DNA of 64,000 nucleotides from Ceraceosorus guamensis (lineage: Eukaryota > Basidiomycota > Exobasidiomycetes > Ceraceosorales > Ceraceosoraceae), in contig NW_020290010.1 in the NCBI RefSeq assembly GCF_003144195.1, positions 186,001 through 250,000 on the forward strand. The letters run 5' to 3'. A program made the position numbers and the translations under genes. Below are positions 1 to 12,593 of this stretch, one piece after another. The notes beneath the pieces are model-generated. The model searched no databases. It was not told where the DNA came from and saw only the letters and a program-made list of their open reading frames with translations. The number at the start of each line of letters is the position of its first letter. The first letter of the stretch is position 1.

Positions 1-214
1 ATTTCTACATCCAACATCCCCAGAACTTGCTCAGCCAAGCGCCAGAGCGGTCCATGCTCGACCGGTGCCTGCGCTTCAGAATATCGCCTTGGAGCTGCCC
101 ATCAGCGGTCCTTTCTCACGTTTGGCGTCGCCCTCCACATCCCCACATCAGTGTCCCATCCCCTCGCCAGCACGAACCGAAAAGCGCCCGCGGAGTGGCC
201 AGACTCGGTTAGAT

Positions 215-3200
215 ATGCCCAGCCGACAAAGGACGCGAGATGAGTCTTCGTCGCGGGATCATCGACCATCTCAACCGAATCAACGAGATCAGTTCCCACA
301 CCCAAATGACCCCTTGTCGAGGCCGAGCGAAAGCACTGGTGGCCCGGGTCGGTCTTCCACCCCTTCACGTGATACGAGAGCACCTCCACGTGATGCTGAT
401 GGAATCGTCAAACCGAAGCCGAAGTCTAGCCTGCGGCTGGACCACGGGGGCAGGCCCGAATTTGAGGACTGTCCGTGTCAGTCTCCGGATGCATCCAAGC
501 CGACCACTCCAACATCAAGCAAATCTCCTGCTGCTGGACTCTCGCCGATACAGTCTCCTGATGGATGTCGTGTTGCCCAGCCAGCAGCCAAGGTGTTCGC
601 ATTTGATGCCCCGCCGTTGCACCTCCCCGTACTGGACGCCTTCTTGGCGGACCCTGTCCGCTTCAGCGCGCCCAGCTTTACGGAAGCAGACGCAATTGCC
701 ACCGATGAAGAGAGAGAGCTTTACGGTTATGACAGAAGAAGGGGAAAATTAGGCAGGGGCGACCTGCTTGAGGTTGCGGGCGCCCAACTTTTGGTGCCCA
801 GTCGAGCTGCAGAGCCCAACACCGGCGTGCGTCGGCGGACGGTGATGCCCAACAACCCAGTCGATGAGGACCAAAAGCTGCTGCGTCAAGAGAATGGAGC
901 TTCGCCTCCGTCCCCCGCAGATGGAGATGCAGATCTGTCATTGACGCCCAGCACTGGCATCGTTAGCGATACCGTCTCACTGGGAATTTCTTCTTCACTC
1001 TCCTCTGCAAGCAAGCCACAAACAAGGCTGGAGATGTTCCCGCCTTTGATGCTACTGAAAGAGTCTTCGCTCGACGAGCTCAAGTCAAATGCCGTAGGAC
1101 CTCGGAAGCCTCCAGGTGGTTTCTTGGCCAAATTGCCGCCGATGGGAAGCATGATCAGCACCGTTGTCGATTTTATCATTGGTATGGAGGGTAGCGCCTT
1201 TGCTGCGGGCATCTTCCGACTTGAGCTGCTACGAGACTTTGCCCAAATCATGGCTCTGCAGCTGCACTTTGACGTCTCCCCTTCAACGGGCGGGGCAGAG
1301 AAGTGGAGCGCGAGATGGATCATCTTGCATTTCATACCGTCTATACTGGCGCTTGACTTTGTTAGCATTCTCGGCAAAGCGCTCATCTTGTTGCTCATTT
1401 GGATAATCGTCGTTGCCGCTTTGCTCATCAAGTTTTGGAGGATGACTCGCGCTCCAAACCCGAATCGCACGATCGAGGGCTTTGTCTCCCAGCCATGGTT
1501 GTTCACGTCACCGTCCATGGGCACGAAGCTCGTCAACATCCTCACCGTCTTCATCTTGACAACGCTGTACATCCCTCTGTCCAAGCTGGCAGTCGACACC
1601 ATCAGTTGGTCTTCGGACTTCTGGCCGGTCCCCAACCCGTACGCGAACGGCGACAACGTCGGCGATCTTGCACCACTTGGTCCCGCATCGCGTTTTCGAG
1701 ATCCGATGGACTTCTGTTGGACGACCACCATGGCAAAAGACGAGTTCAATTTCGCTTGGCTAGCCGTGCCTATTGCTGTTTTGACAGTGATCATATATAC
1801 TCTGTGGTACCCGTACGCGATGGCGAAGACGATTCGACCGCTACTGCCCCGCGTCAGCGATTTCAACGAGCTTGGAGTGCCGCGCAGTGAAGATGAGAAG
1901 GAGGTAGAGTATCTTCGCCTATTGGAGCGCGATCGATCCCCTCTCAACTTCATGTACAAGGCTTACAGGAGGCGGTGGGGCTTCTGTGAGTGTTCGCTGT
2001 GCTGAGACGAAAGAGTCCCTTGCTGGTCCTGATCCAAAAGCTCCCCTCAGACAAACCGCTCTACATCTTATGCTTTAAGCTGTCCAACATTTTGGTGATC
2101 GGTATCGTGACCAAAGATAACTGCTTGTTCAGGTCCATGCCTGGACGAACCATGCTAGTCGTGCAGCAAAGCACTCTCATCGTCTTGTGGAGTGTTCTGT
2201 TCGCCATCCACCTCTACGTCGTGCCATTCAACGATCGGATCAGCAACCGGTCAGAACTGGTAAGTAGCCACCGCGTCGGAGCGTGAGACGCTCTTGCTTA
2301 TCATAGCAACCCAATCGCACAGGTTTCCCGAGCCGGCTACGTGCTCACCGCTGTTGTTGGCTTACTTGTTGCGCTGCAAGTGCAAGGAAGCACGGTTTAT
2401 CGGTCCACGATTCTTTACCTCATCCAAGCTCTGACGTATGCGGGAAACATCTACTTTTCCTTGGCCGGCACTGGCTGGATGGAGCACCTGGTCAAACGAG
2501 CTCAATCGCGGATAGACTTCAGCATCGACATCTTCTCGCCTGCTCTAGACCTCGATAAGCATGTGAAGCGGCGCATTTGGCAAGAGACACTCTCCACTCT
2601 GCTCCTTTGCGCACGCCCTTATCACATGCGTCCCGGCAAAGTAGTTGCCTTTTCCATCGCGGACGATTGGCCACCCTACATGCTGTGGTTCGAGGGCTCG
2701 CCAGCTGAGCGACATGTCGAGAACCTGAAGATCCTCAAGGCGATTGGCAGCGACACTTATCGAGAGCAAGTTGACCTCCTGCGCAATGGCGAAAACGCGG
2801 CACGTCTCACTGCAGTGATGGACGCGATCCAGTCCCGACTAGCTGGTCCGGATGCGTATTGGCGGCCCACCCAGCCGCCATTCCCCGTTGGCGTCTCTTC
2901 GTGGTTTGGAAAGGCGTTCTTAGTGCCATTTCCACCGACGCTGGTCATGCGGTACGACCAAGTCCAGGGAGACGAGACCGTGCAGCTCAGCACTTTGGGG
3001 GAGCTCGAGCTCTTCGTGTCACAAAATGAAGATCCAGAGGTGCTGTCTCGTCGTTGGGTGCGGACAGCTCTACGCGCACTGGACGGTCAGCTAGTTCAAG
3101 CTCCTCACACTGAAGTGGTGCAGATCGGCGGCCGTCTTGCTTCGTCTGAGAGTTTCTTGCAAAGGCGACGAAGCCGCGTGCGGGCGGCGCTCGGTTTGGG

Positions 3201-4647
3201 CCCTCGTCAAGGCTCAGGCGAATTCACCCTCGCGTGTCCGACCTCGTACGAGACTGGCACCCTTCGCATCGCTCGGAGAGAGCTCGGTTGGCAGGGAGGC
3301 CCGCACGACTTTGCTTCCGGATTCGAAGTGACAGTCACATACGCCGAGGGCACCCGGCAAGACCCTGAAGGCCTTACTCGAGTCCGCAAAGCCCTGACGG
3401 TCGATGGCACGACGGCGTTCGGGTTACACGACGACTTTAGACTCACTTCCGATTTGGTGCGCTTCTTGCGTGCCAATGAGCACATCGTACATGCCCGTCG
3501 AGACAATGTCGAGCGGAACCTACAACAATACCGAGATGGCTATGCCACTGAGGCTATCCGCAAAAGAGAGACGCTCGACTATGCTTTCCTGACGGACGTC
3601 TTTGACGCACCAACGTTGGACCGCGTTCAGCTACGTCAGACTTTGAGAATGGTGACCCGAAATCCTTCAGTGCAGCACCTCCCGCGCCAATACAGAGCGG
3701 CAATGACCCTGCTTCACGAGCGACTGATGCACGTCAACCAGAGCCCTGTCCACAAATGGTGGTGGCTCTTCTGGGACGACCTTTGGCGCCAGAATGGACG
3801 CGACTACAGCCAATTACGACGACATCGCCGTGCCTTGTGCCCACACTACCCATCTAGCATCGCCTATCAGCCAGTGCCTCGCGCCGAATTGGAACGCTTT
3901 CTGGATCAACGCGGGTTGTGGCAATGTCAGGGCGCGAGGGGCGTCATCAACCGCGGCTTGCTGAACCGCCTGTATTTCTATCTCAATATGATCGTCTTCG
4001 CTCGGACACGCTCGTGGATCAAGACTCACACCATGAAAGACCAGTCTAATCCTTTTGCCGACCCACCTCTCTTGCCGGCCAATGCGACCTCGGGGCGGAT
4101 TGCTCGGCACCATAGCGATGCAGCGGTACGCGTCGCTCTCGGCACCATCCGGGCCTACGGACGTGTCGAGGTAGAGGAGCACGATATCAACACAATTGAC
4201 TCTAGTCTGGACCCAATGTCTCGTTTTACGGGTGGCGGAACTAATCACGACGGCAGCAACATCATCGAGAGACCCGCCTGGCCTTGGGCCGAGCAGAGGC
4301 TTGGTGGTCGACCCCTCCTTACCCGCTCCGAGCGCATATGGTGAGCTGTGGAGAAGCACATTGATACTAGCATTTCATAAACTCACCACCCTCCTTCTCC
4401 TTTGCCCAGGGACCGCGTCATGGAGTGGCTCGCGCTCCAGCCATACAAGGTGAACGCTCATTTGCGGACGCTGTATCTTTACCTTGATCTGGTAGATGGA
4501 CCAAAAGGGTCAAGATACGAGCTTCCTGGCACGCATCAGGAATCTGCGTTTGCCGAGCAGGTCGCAGAAGAATCACCCCGCACCTATCCGAAGATCGAAC
4601 AGACCGCAGAGGAAATTGCCCTGGATCGTCTGTCTCGCCCTATTTGA
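215..4647 (+). CDS. Large multi-span membrane protein, unknown function
   Basis: I do not recognise a named family. Four exons (215-1985, 2051-2259, 2323-4340, 4410-4647) give 1411 residues, with phase consistent at all three junctions. The first in-frame ATG is at 215; the frame stays open upstream to a GTG at 65 but has no earlier ATG. Residues 1 to about 350 are Ser/Pro-rich and look disordered. About seven hydrophobic helices follow between residues 377 and 710 (for example ALILLLIWIIVVAALLIKF and LIVLWSVLFAIHLYVV). The remaining roughly 700 residues are soluble, rich in charged residues and Trp, and presumably cytosolic. The layout (disordered N-terminus, helical bundle, long C-terminus) resembles fungal channel or transporter-like proteins, but no diagnostic motif is visible. 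Confidence is high that it is a gene and low on function. Confidence 0.85.
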
Positions 4648-6089
4648 GTCTTGCGTCACGAATCTCACTTCAACAGTTTCACCTGCTTTACTTGTCTGTC
4701 TCCTTCATCGTATACCCAAAGATACCATCTGAATTGATATTGAAATCACACTCGCAAGTCCACACATGACATATTACGTTTGCGCCCGGTGTGCTCTTTA
4801 CTGTGGTCGCGGTGTCCGCTTTCACGGCCGTGACATCGGCGAATGACGAGACTGAGGCCGCACGTAGCTGCTGCTAGCTGGTGATACACATTCTCGACTG
4901 CTCATCGTTCTGGACCCTATTCGACAGTTGGAGACTTGGGTACATAGTGTCTAAATGTAACGCGTACTTGGACCGCAGCCTCCCAATCAGAATTGTGAAC
5001 CTCTAGACGCAAGAGAAGCGTTTGCACGCATTTCGTTGCATCTTCGTGAAAGCCATGCGAAAGGCGGCGATGGCGAAGCGCTCGTGGTTTGGTGCCACGT
5101 CTGCAGATGCGGGGGCGGAGCCAAAGCTTTCGCGGGGAAAATGAATGTAGGTCGCACAGCGGGCTCTCTCTGACTGGACGAGTGCAAGTGCGTGCACCAG
5201 CGACTCACACTGCATGATGGTGATGCATGGTGCGCTGGGGGTCTGGCCGAGATGGATGCTGACCGATCGAGCTGCTGCCACGGAAGCACGCCAGACTGAA
5301 TTCGGGCAGTGAAGCAGTCTAGTGCGCATCTTGCTCCTCCGCCCATCAAGCACCGCAGAAAGCGCTCATTCTTCACCCCGCGCTGTAATTGGGCGCCCGC
5401 CAGCGGCCAAGCCATAGCAGGGATATACCGTGTAGGCGTGTATACTCGTATAGCGCACAAATCAAGAAATGCTGGCCAAGCCGGACGCGCGGGGATAAGC
5501 ACGCTCGTAGTGCTCGAAGCACATGCCCGCGATCGATGTTTGATACACATATATGCTCTGCACGCACGCAGCAGCCGTGCCTTGAGCATGACGCTGGCGA
5601 GTTGGCGACGTGGTCATCAGCAAAACGTGCGTGTGAGAGCCGCGAGGCTGTAGAGCGTCACGCCTCGCGCCTCACGCCTGCCTACATACCTGGCTGCCTG
5701 CCTGCCATGCCGCGCGCGCACGGCACGTCGACATTGACGCAAGACCGGACTGAAGGCCTGCGTTCTGTCACCCGAGATCATAGCACCGCGTTTGCCGCTG
5801 TGCTGATCACAGTCGCTTGCACACATCGCATCCATCTGCACCTTCTATTACCCCAACACCCTTACTCACGACTCATCGTTTCAGCCACCTCGGGGCCATC
5901 GACGTCGCTTCAAACACTCGTGCATCATTCTCGCTTTGCTCTTCGTTGAATCCCTCAACGACCATCGCAAGTGACTGCATCCAGTAAGCGGATCACAGGC
6001 AAGCCGAGCGGATCTTCTCCATCCCATCTTGATTTCTTCATCGCCGATCACGGAAATCTGCAAGTCTTGTAGCTGTTGTTGCATCCATC
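4648..6089. other. Intergenic gap, no gene supported
   Basis: This 1.4 kb gap holds several overlapping open frames on both strands near 4990-5950. None has convincing composition, and they look like a by-product of GC-rich sequence. The last 250 bases before 6090 are pyrimidine-rich and probably form the promoter and leader of the VAP gene. I see no RNA gene or repeat of note. Confidence 0.6.
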
Positions 6090-7919
6090 ATGTCTGTCGA
6101 GTGAGTATCTTTACGCTTTCTAAAGCAGAGTCATTGCCACCTGCGCCATTCGGAGGGTCTAGGCACCTTGACCTCGACGTTCGACAACTCTCTCGCAGGC
6201 ATCAAGTACGTCGAGACTTGTAGCTGATCGCGCTCCCTTGCATAATCCTCTTCTAGTCTCAATCCGCACGTCCAGCTTGGTTTCCCTAGTGAGTAAGAGG
6301 CGGGCGGGATGCGACAGTGATTGACTTAGCCGCGGGAAGAGGTAGCAGGGATGAGTCTCGCGAGCGGATCGCTGTCGATTGCGTTTTGCCAGCAGACACC
6401 AGCCGGGCTTCAGCTGCGCCTCGGTCATGACTGGCTCAGCAAGTAGGGCGGACGAGTGCAATCATGTGCCTCGCTTCTCACGCTGCATGTCCCACAAATC
6501 CACTTCGCCAATGGGCGTCTTTAGGAGGGGACTTTCTTTCGAGTGCTCCCAGGACGCTTCGACTCGCTGCTTCGGGGCGCGAATCAGGAGCCGGCCGATC
6601 GCTCTCGAAATGGTCCTCAGAAGCTGGAGCGCAACATTTGCGTGCATGCGCATGCAAGGGCCAGTCTAAAGGCAGAGCGGGAAAGCTCTTGCCACCTCAC
6701 CCCTTCACGGGTCCTTGCGCTCCAATTTGCTCGAGATGTAGTCACTTTGGACCTCGCTGGTCGCTTGTTTTTTCTGGACGCAGGTGTAAATACAGTAGTC
6801 TGACGTTGGACTCTCTTACACAACCAGGACCCTTGACGCAGCTCGTCAAGCGCTCTTTGCAAGTCTCGAACCCTCACGCTCAACCGGTGGCTTTCAAGGT
6901 CAAGACGACCGCACCCAAGCAGTACTGCGTGCGCCCAAATTCGGGGAGGATCGAGCCGGGAGAGAAGGTCGAAGTACAAGGTTGGTCACCAAAAGTCCGC
7001 ACCTTTGCGCCACCTGCGCCCATTCTGCAGGGACGGTGCGCTGACGCTATGTGTATGCCCTACGCTGCTTTTTCTCGCAGTCCTTTTGCAGCCTATGAAA
7101 GAAGAACCACCTACCTCTGCCAAATGTCGCGACAAATTTCTGGTCCAGTCCACCATCATCACTCCCGAGCGCGAGACTACTTCTCTCAGCGAGCTTTGGG
7201 GAGTGGTAGAAAAGGAGGACAAGAGCGCAATTCACGAACAAAAGATTCGAGTTGCTTTCCTGCCTGCTGCCACTGCGCCCGTGCCAGAAGAGGAAGAGCA
7301 TGTCGGTAGTAACATTTCGAACGGCGACGAGGTAAGTAGAGGGCAGTTGAAACTATTCGCGAGTCACAGCAAGAGAAGGAAATGTAGCAACACGGAGCTC
7401 TGTGGTCTGCGCGCCTCGCGCACAACTCACTGACACTCTCGCCTCTCCCTTGGCATAATGGTACCCTCGCAGAAATACAGCACCGTGCGTGGAACGCCTT
7501 CTCGCGCTGCCAATGGTAGCTCTCCAGGAAATGACGATGGCTCCTTCTCTTCGCCTACTCAGGGCTCGACTTCTCCTGCCAATGGCACGACAAACCCCAT
7601 TGCCGCTGCGCGCAGCGCCGCCGCTAACACCGACGGTGGCGCTCTGGCCGCCTCTCGCAACGCAGCGGTAGCAGCGGGCGGTGCGGCCGCCGCTGGAGCT
7701 GGGGCTGCTTTCGCTGCCACCAAGTCTGCTGGCTCTCGTGCGGTGGAGAAGACGCCCGCAGAATACCAAAGCGAGATCAAGCGACTTCAGCAGCAGCTCG
7801 ATTCCGCTACCAGGAAGGGAGCTCAACAAATCCAGACCGCCAACTCCGAAGGCGTTAGCCTTCAGGTTGTAGGAGTTCTTTTGGTCGCTTCTTTCCTTCT
7901 TGGAGCCTACCTTCTTTAA
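6090..7919 (+). CDS. SCS2: VAP/Scs2-family ER membrane protein (MSP domain, tail anchor)
   Basis: VAP proteins sit in the ER membrane and recruit FFAT-motif proteins to membrane contact sites, affecting lipid transfer. Five exons (6090-6100, 6257-6288, 6828-6980, 7081-7331, 7473-7919) encode 297 residues. The MSP domain fills residues 5-125 and carries the family core FKVKTTAPKQYCVRPN, where FFAT peptides bind. A Ser/Ala-rich linker leads to a short coiled coil (EYQSEIKRLQQQLD) and a C-terminal membrane anchor ending GVLLVASFLLGAYLL. The first exon is only 11 nt and the second 32 nt, and the 539-nt second intron is long for this window, so automated predictors may miss the start. The domain identity is near certain, and the small 5' exons follow from phase and homology. 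Confidence 0.93.
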
Positions 7920-10726
7920 GGGTATGCACGCAGTGTCAGGTGTCGCGACAGCCTAGCAGAACCTCAGCGCTGCATGGTATGGCTGCAGCATCTGACTGAG
8001 ACAAATTCAACGGAAGAAAGGCAGGTCTCGGTAGACTTTTTGAGGCACGGTGGCCGTGATGCACTCATCATGACCGGCTTCACATTAGCCGCCTCCCCCA
8101 CCATAAATGCCTTCCCTTTCCTATGGGCGCCACTTCACCCAACTTGCAGACGAAAATGCACATACCAGTCCGATGTATCCTTCCCCAATCCTCCGTCCCA
8201 AAGCTTTCCGCGCATACGTTCGATCGTCCCTGTGGGTGCGTTGACCCATCCGCGCCCGCCTTTCCTTTTCTACTACCTGCCAGACTCTTGTTCCCGAAAC
8301 ATTTCGCCCACATCACATCCAAGTCGAAATGATATGTTTCACGAGAGTAGTGCCGAGGTATGTCTGGTCACGTTGTTCAGCAGAAACATTTGGTCTTAAG
8401 CTTGACTGCAGTCATTGAGGATACGGATCTGTGCGCTCTCATTGTCCCAGCTTGGGTTGCGGAATCTTGAGCGGAGCATCATCATGTATCGAAGCCGCAC
8501 AGGTGCAGAGACCTTAGACAGCTGACCGGCACACGCACGAAGAGGTGAATTAGGAAGGCACCGACTCGTCACTCCGGAATCCGTGCAACTTCGATCTGGG
8601 CCGTGAGAAAAGACTCGTGACCATGGTGACCGGCTTACTCGCTGAACTCGATTTGTGGACTTTCGCCTTGATCGAGCACGTCATCAACGATCGAGTGCCG
8701 TCCTCGTTCGGCGTATTCAGATTGCTCGTGACTGTGCGCCGAGCTTTCAACATGCACAACAGCTTCTACTGATCCTTTTGGAGCCAGCGGTAGCTTCTAG
8801 CCTCCTTTTGTCAGGCCTTGCCAAACCTTCTGATCCCGAGGCCGATAACGGTGCGTGTGTGTGTTGCTGGACGCGATGCTTTATTCAAGATTGTTTGCTT
8901 TCACGTGACTCGGTCTCTGGCTGCCCTGCATGCATAGCCAAAACGCCCCTTTTCCTCTGCATGGCGGACCAACAGCTCGCTAGCTGTGTACGTGTTGCAA
9001 GTGGCCCACAGGTGCGCAGAGAAGCTATACGAGGCTTTCCGCGTTGGACGTCCTCATGTAGCGGAAACTGGTTTTGTTATTGTCCTTCTCACCTAGATCT
9101 ACCATAGATGTGGTCCCTTTCGACTGACGGCGAGTCGAATCATCATAGAGACGAAGAGGTTTGTGCACCGCTACGGAGATGTCAGTAGAGCAACGACGAG
9201 CCAGACCGCCACGTACTGGAGGCTCCTTATTCACGATTGCTGGCGATACCCTTCTGACCGGCCTGCTGCTGAGGCGCGAGTATCCATAGCCCAAGAGGCT
9301 GCTCCTGAGCCTGCACTCACCCCTCACGACTGCATGCATGCAGCCAACTCAAGCCATCCTGCATTCAGCAGCAATATCTCGCATCAGTGGGCAGTCCGAG
9401 AGCGCATGCAGTCAGCGGCTGCTGATGAGTATCATTCTCGATATTTTCGAAGATCACCGCGGCCAGCAGCAGCAAACCAGCTATATATATAAACGCGCGT
9501 CGTGAATTTTCGACTGCTGTGCTGATGAAGCATCGGCGCTTCAACGGCTGGCGTTGGCATGCAAGCGCGTTGCTGCATGGCTGGACGACATCGCGCGGCG
9601 CGCAGGCATCACATGCGCGCAGACTTAATTGCATTCGGGCAGACCTGACACAGGCCATGCACACTGCAGGCGCTGCAGCCGCGCATGGCTAATTGCTTCC
9701 CTTGACGCTGCTGCTGCATGGCGGCCTGCTGGGGCGGAGGCTGACACGCTTAATCACTCAATGCGTGCGCGTGCTTGATGCCCCCTGTTGCTTCCGGTCG
9801 TGGTGCTGCTGCTGGCTGCTTGCAGTCTGAGTCAAACGAACGCGACTTGCTGCTGCTGGATCCGTCAGTGATGCAAGTCTGATGAGTGTTCTCAGCGCGC
9901 ATACAGTAGTACCCGCCAGGAGACGACACAGGAGATCTTGCGCGCATCGTCTTGCGAGCGCTTGCTTGCTTGCTCTAGCCTCTGCACACCGCGCACACCG
10001 TGATTGCACGATGAAGCATCATTCCCGCCGGATCACGCATTCATCACAACAGCTTAGCGTTCAGCACCGCGAGCAAAGCTTCCACCAAGCCGCCCGCCCG
10101 ATCACCTGCGCCTTTGCACGGCATTCCTCCTAGCTAAGGCGTCCCAAGCGCTGCCAAAGGTAGACTCTCTCCTTTCCCTATCTGCCTTTCATTGCCAGTG
10201 TGCATCTCACAGCGCTTTGAGCCATCCACGTCTCCTCCCTATCCCCTTGCCCATCTTCTTTGCTACCTGTCTACGCGACTACCCCTCCGGCCCACTCTAC
10301 CTATCCGTAACGTGCGACGCAGTCCGACACGCCAATCAAGCCAAAGAAGTGCGACAGCATCCGAACATCGCCTCTTCGCACATTTCTTACCCACGGCACG
10401 GCACCGAGTCCCGCCTCGACTGCTCTTCACGAAATCACGATTTCCACAATACACCTACCTGATTGGCGCAGCATCCTCCGTGTTGTTTCGCCTCCATCTG
10501 CTTTGCACATCCTTGCGCTTATCCTAGCCTTTGCAAAGCGATCCGACGACTTGTCTACCTGACACTCGTCCCTACAGCTACATCCTTTGAAGCGACGCAT
10601 CCATCCAGATCCTACCGCACGCGCGCACCTAGACCTTGGGGCATACGCGCATCGCTGTCGCAGTCGAACTCTAGAGCGACCCGAGCTTCATCATTCGAGT
10701 CTTCTGCTTACATCTCCGCAAGCACA
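7920..10726. other. Long intergenic region upstream of casein kinase gene
   Basis: This 2.8 kb holds no gene I can defend. A possible three-exon frame at 8334-8770 is discussed among the findings. Other contents are an A/T-flanked TCACGA motif at 9230-9238, a 14-bp palindrome CTGCATGCATGCAG at 9330-9343, and a TATATATATAAA stretch near 9482. A pyrimidine-rich block at about 10160-10560 probably contains the promoter and leader of the kinase gene. Confidence 0.55.
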
Positions 10727-12593
10727 ATGTCGACATCACACAGCAGTAGCTCGGGGTCGAACGTGGTTGGAGTGCACTACAGAGTAGGCAAAAAGATCGT
10801 GAGTTGTGTCTTGTGGCAGAGACGCATGTATGCGCAGAGTAATGCGCTCAGACCTGCGTCCGTTGCAATTTGATACCCGCTTTGTAGGGAGAAGGCTCCT
10901 TTGGCGTAATCTTCGAAGGTGAGTGACGTGCCCCCTGAACAGGCAAGAAGGGGATGATCGACGAGGCCCTCGGCTGACGTGACTTCGGCGCTCTCAGGAA
11001 CGAACCTGCTGAATAGCCAGACAGTAGCCATTAAATTTGTGAGTACGTTCGAGACGACTTTGTATTGCATGCTCCTGATCTGACTCAAGCTCGTCACTGC
11101 GCGCAGGAACCTCGGAAAAGTGATGCTCCTCAGCTGCGCGATGAGTACAGGACCTACAAGATTCTTGCTGGATGCCGTGAGTGTCAAGAGCATCGCTTTC
11201 GATCTTACGCCCCTACTCACCACCTTCCATGTCGATCCGCTGCAGCTGGTGTGCCTCAGGTCTATTACTTCGGGCAGGAAGGCCTTCACAACATCCTGGT
11301 CATCGACCTGCTTGGCCCTAGTCTGGAAGACCTCTTCGATATGTGCGGACGCAAATTTAGCATCAAGACTGTTGTCATGACTGCCAAGCAAATGGTGCGT
11401 CGCAGACGCATCGCATCCGCTGATGCACTCCACTGACTCTGCGATGCCTGGTGATACAGATCACCCGGGTCCAAGCGATCCATGAAAAGAACCTGATCTA
11501 CCGCGACATCAAACCAGACAACTTCTTGATTGGCAGACCGATGACCAAATCTGCCAACACCGTCTGGGTGGTTGACTTTGGGATGGCGAAGCAATACCGG
11601 GATCCCAAGACCAAGCAGCACATCCCGTACCGCGAGCGCAAAAGTCTGAGCGGCACGGCTCGTTACATGTCCATCAACACTCACTTGGGTAGAGAGCAAA
11701 GCAGACGTGACGACCTCGAAGCGCTTGGACATGTGTTCATGTACTTCCTGAGGGGCGGTCTGCCATGGCAAGGACTCAAGGCGGCAACAAACAAGCAAAA
11801 GTACGAGAAGATTGGAGAGAAGAAGCAGAGCACACCTATCAAGGAGCTCTGCGAGGGCTTCCCAGAAGAGTTCGGTATCTATCTGAACTACGTCAGAAAA
11901 TTGGGCTTCGAGGAGACACCCGATTACGACTTCTTGAGGGAGTTGCTAAGCAAAGCGCTGCACGGAGAGCAAGAAGATGGCGTGTATGACTGGATGATGC
12001 TGAACGGCGGAAAGGGTTGGGAAGCAGGCACGAGCAAAGACCGTCGTGATGAGCGCGAGCGGTACAGAGACCCCCGAGATCACCGAGCGTCTCACGCCCA
12101 ACAAGCCGCCGGGGCTGGCGGTGCTGCCGGCGGTGCTCTCGCGGCGCCTCAGCAACAGCTTCAACGCAGCGCGTCCAAGCAGGGACGCAAGTCTGGCGTC
12201 CCTGCCCAACTCGTACCAGGCAGCGGTGCGGACAGCCGCGCCGCATCTGGCGCTCTGCGTCCACCCGGCGCAGACTTTGCCAACAACGGCAACTCGGCTT
12301 ACGGCGCAGGAGGTCCAGGACCTGCAGGATCCAATGTAGCCGTTCACGGTGCGCAAGTAGCAGCGACCGGGGACGCTCTCAACACACCCAGGGACAGCCA
12401 CGCGGGCGGTCTGTCATCTGGAGCTGGCGTGCCCAATGGCACTGGCGGAATCGAAGGGGGAAGGCGATTGGATGGTCGAGGACCTGTGCAAGGCGGCTTG
12501 GCTGGTAGCGAAGCTCACCAACACGCTCATCCCGCCGAAAGGAGAGGCTTTGGCGCCAAGTTGGTCGACTTCCTCACCTGCAGGTGTGCTTAG
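10727..12593 (+). CDS. Casein kinase I, YCK/CK1-gamma type
   Basis: A serine/threonine kinase, likely at the plasma membrane like yeast Yck1/2. Six exons (10727-10798, 10888-10918, 10998-11038, 11107-11176, 11246-11394, 11460-12593) give 498 residues. The glycine loop [11 protein letters not shown] spans two introns. The catalytic loop [10 protein letters not shown], the DFG motif and the CK1 hallmark GTARYMSIN are intact, and [18 protein letters not shown] is typical of the fungal YCK group. After the kinase domain (about residues 18-315) comes a Gly/Ala/Pro-rich tail that ends in CRCA. The two terminal-region cysteines could be palmitoylated, as in the CC ends of Yck proteins, although the arrangement is not the classical one. 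Family assignment is firm and membrane targeting is inference. Confidence 0.95.

Noticed and set aside
65-214. Upstream extension of the first gene to a GTG at 65
   Set aside because: Fungal nuclear genes rarely start at GTG, and the first in-frame ATG is at 215.
886-1959. 357-codon frame antisense to the first gene
   Set aside because: It mirrors the coding frame of a clear membrane protein and reads as Ser/Arg-rich noise.
4987-5949. Several overlapping open frames on both strands up to 200 codons
   Set aside because: All frames are open at once in GC-rich DNA, composition is Arg/Ala/Cys/His-rich, and no domain, signal or splice support is seen.
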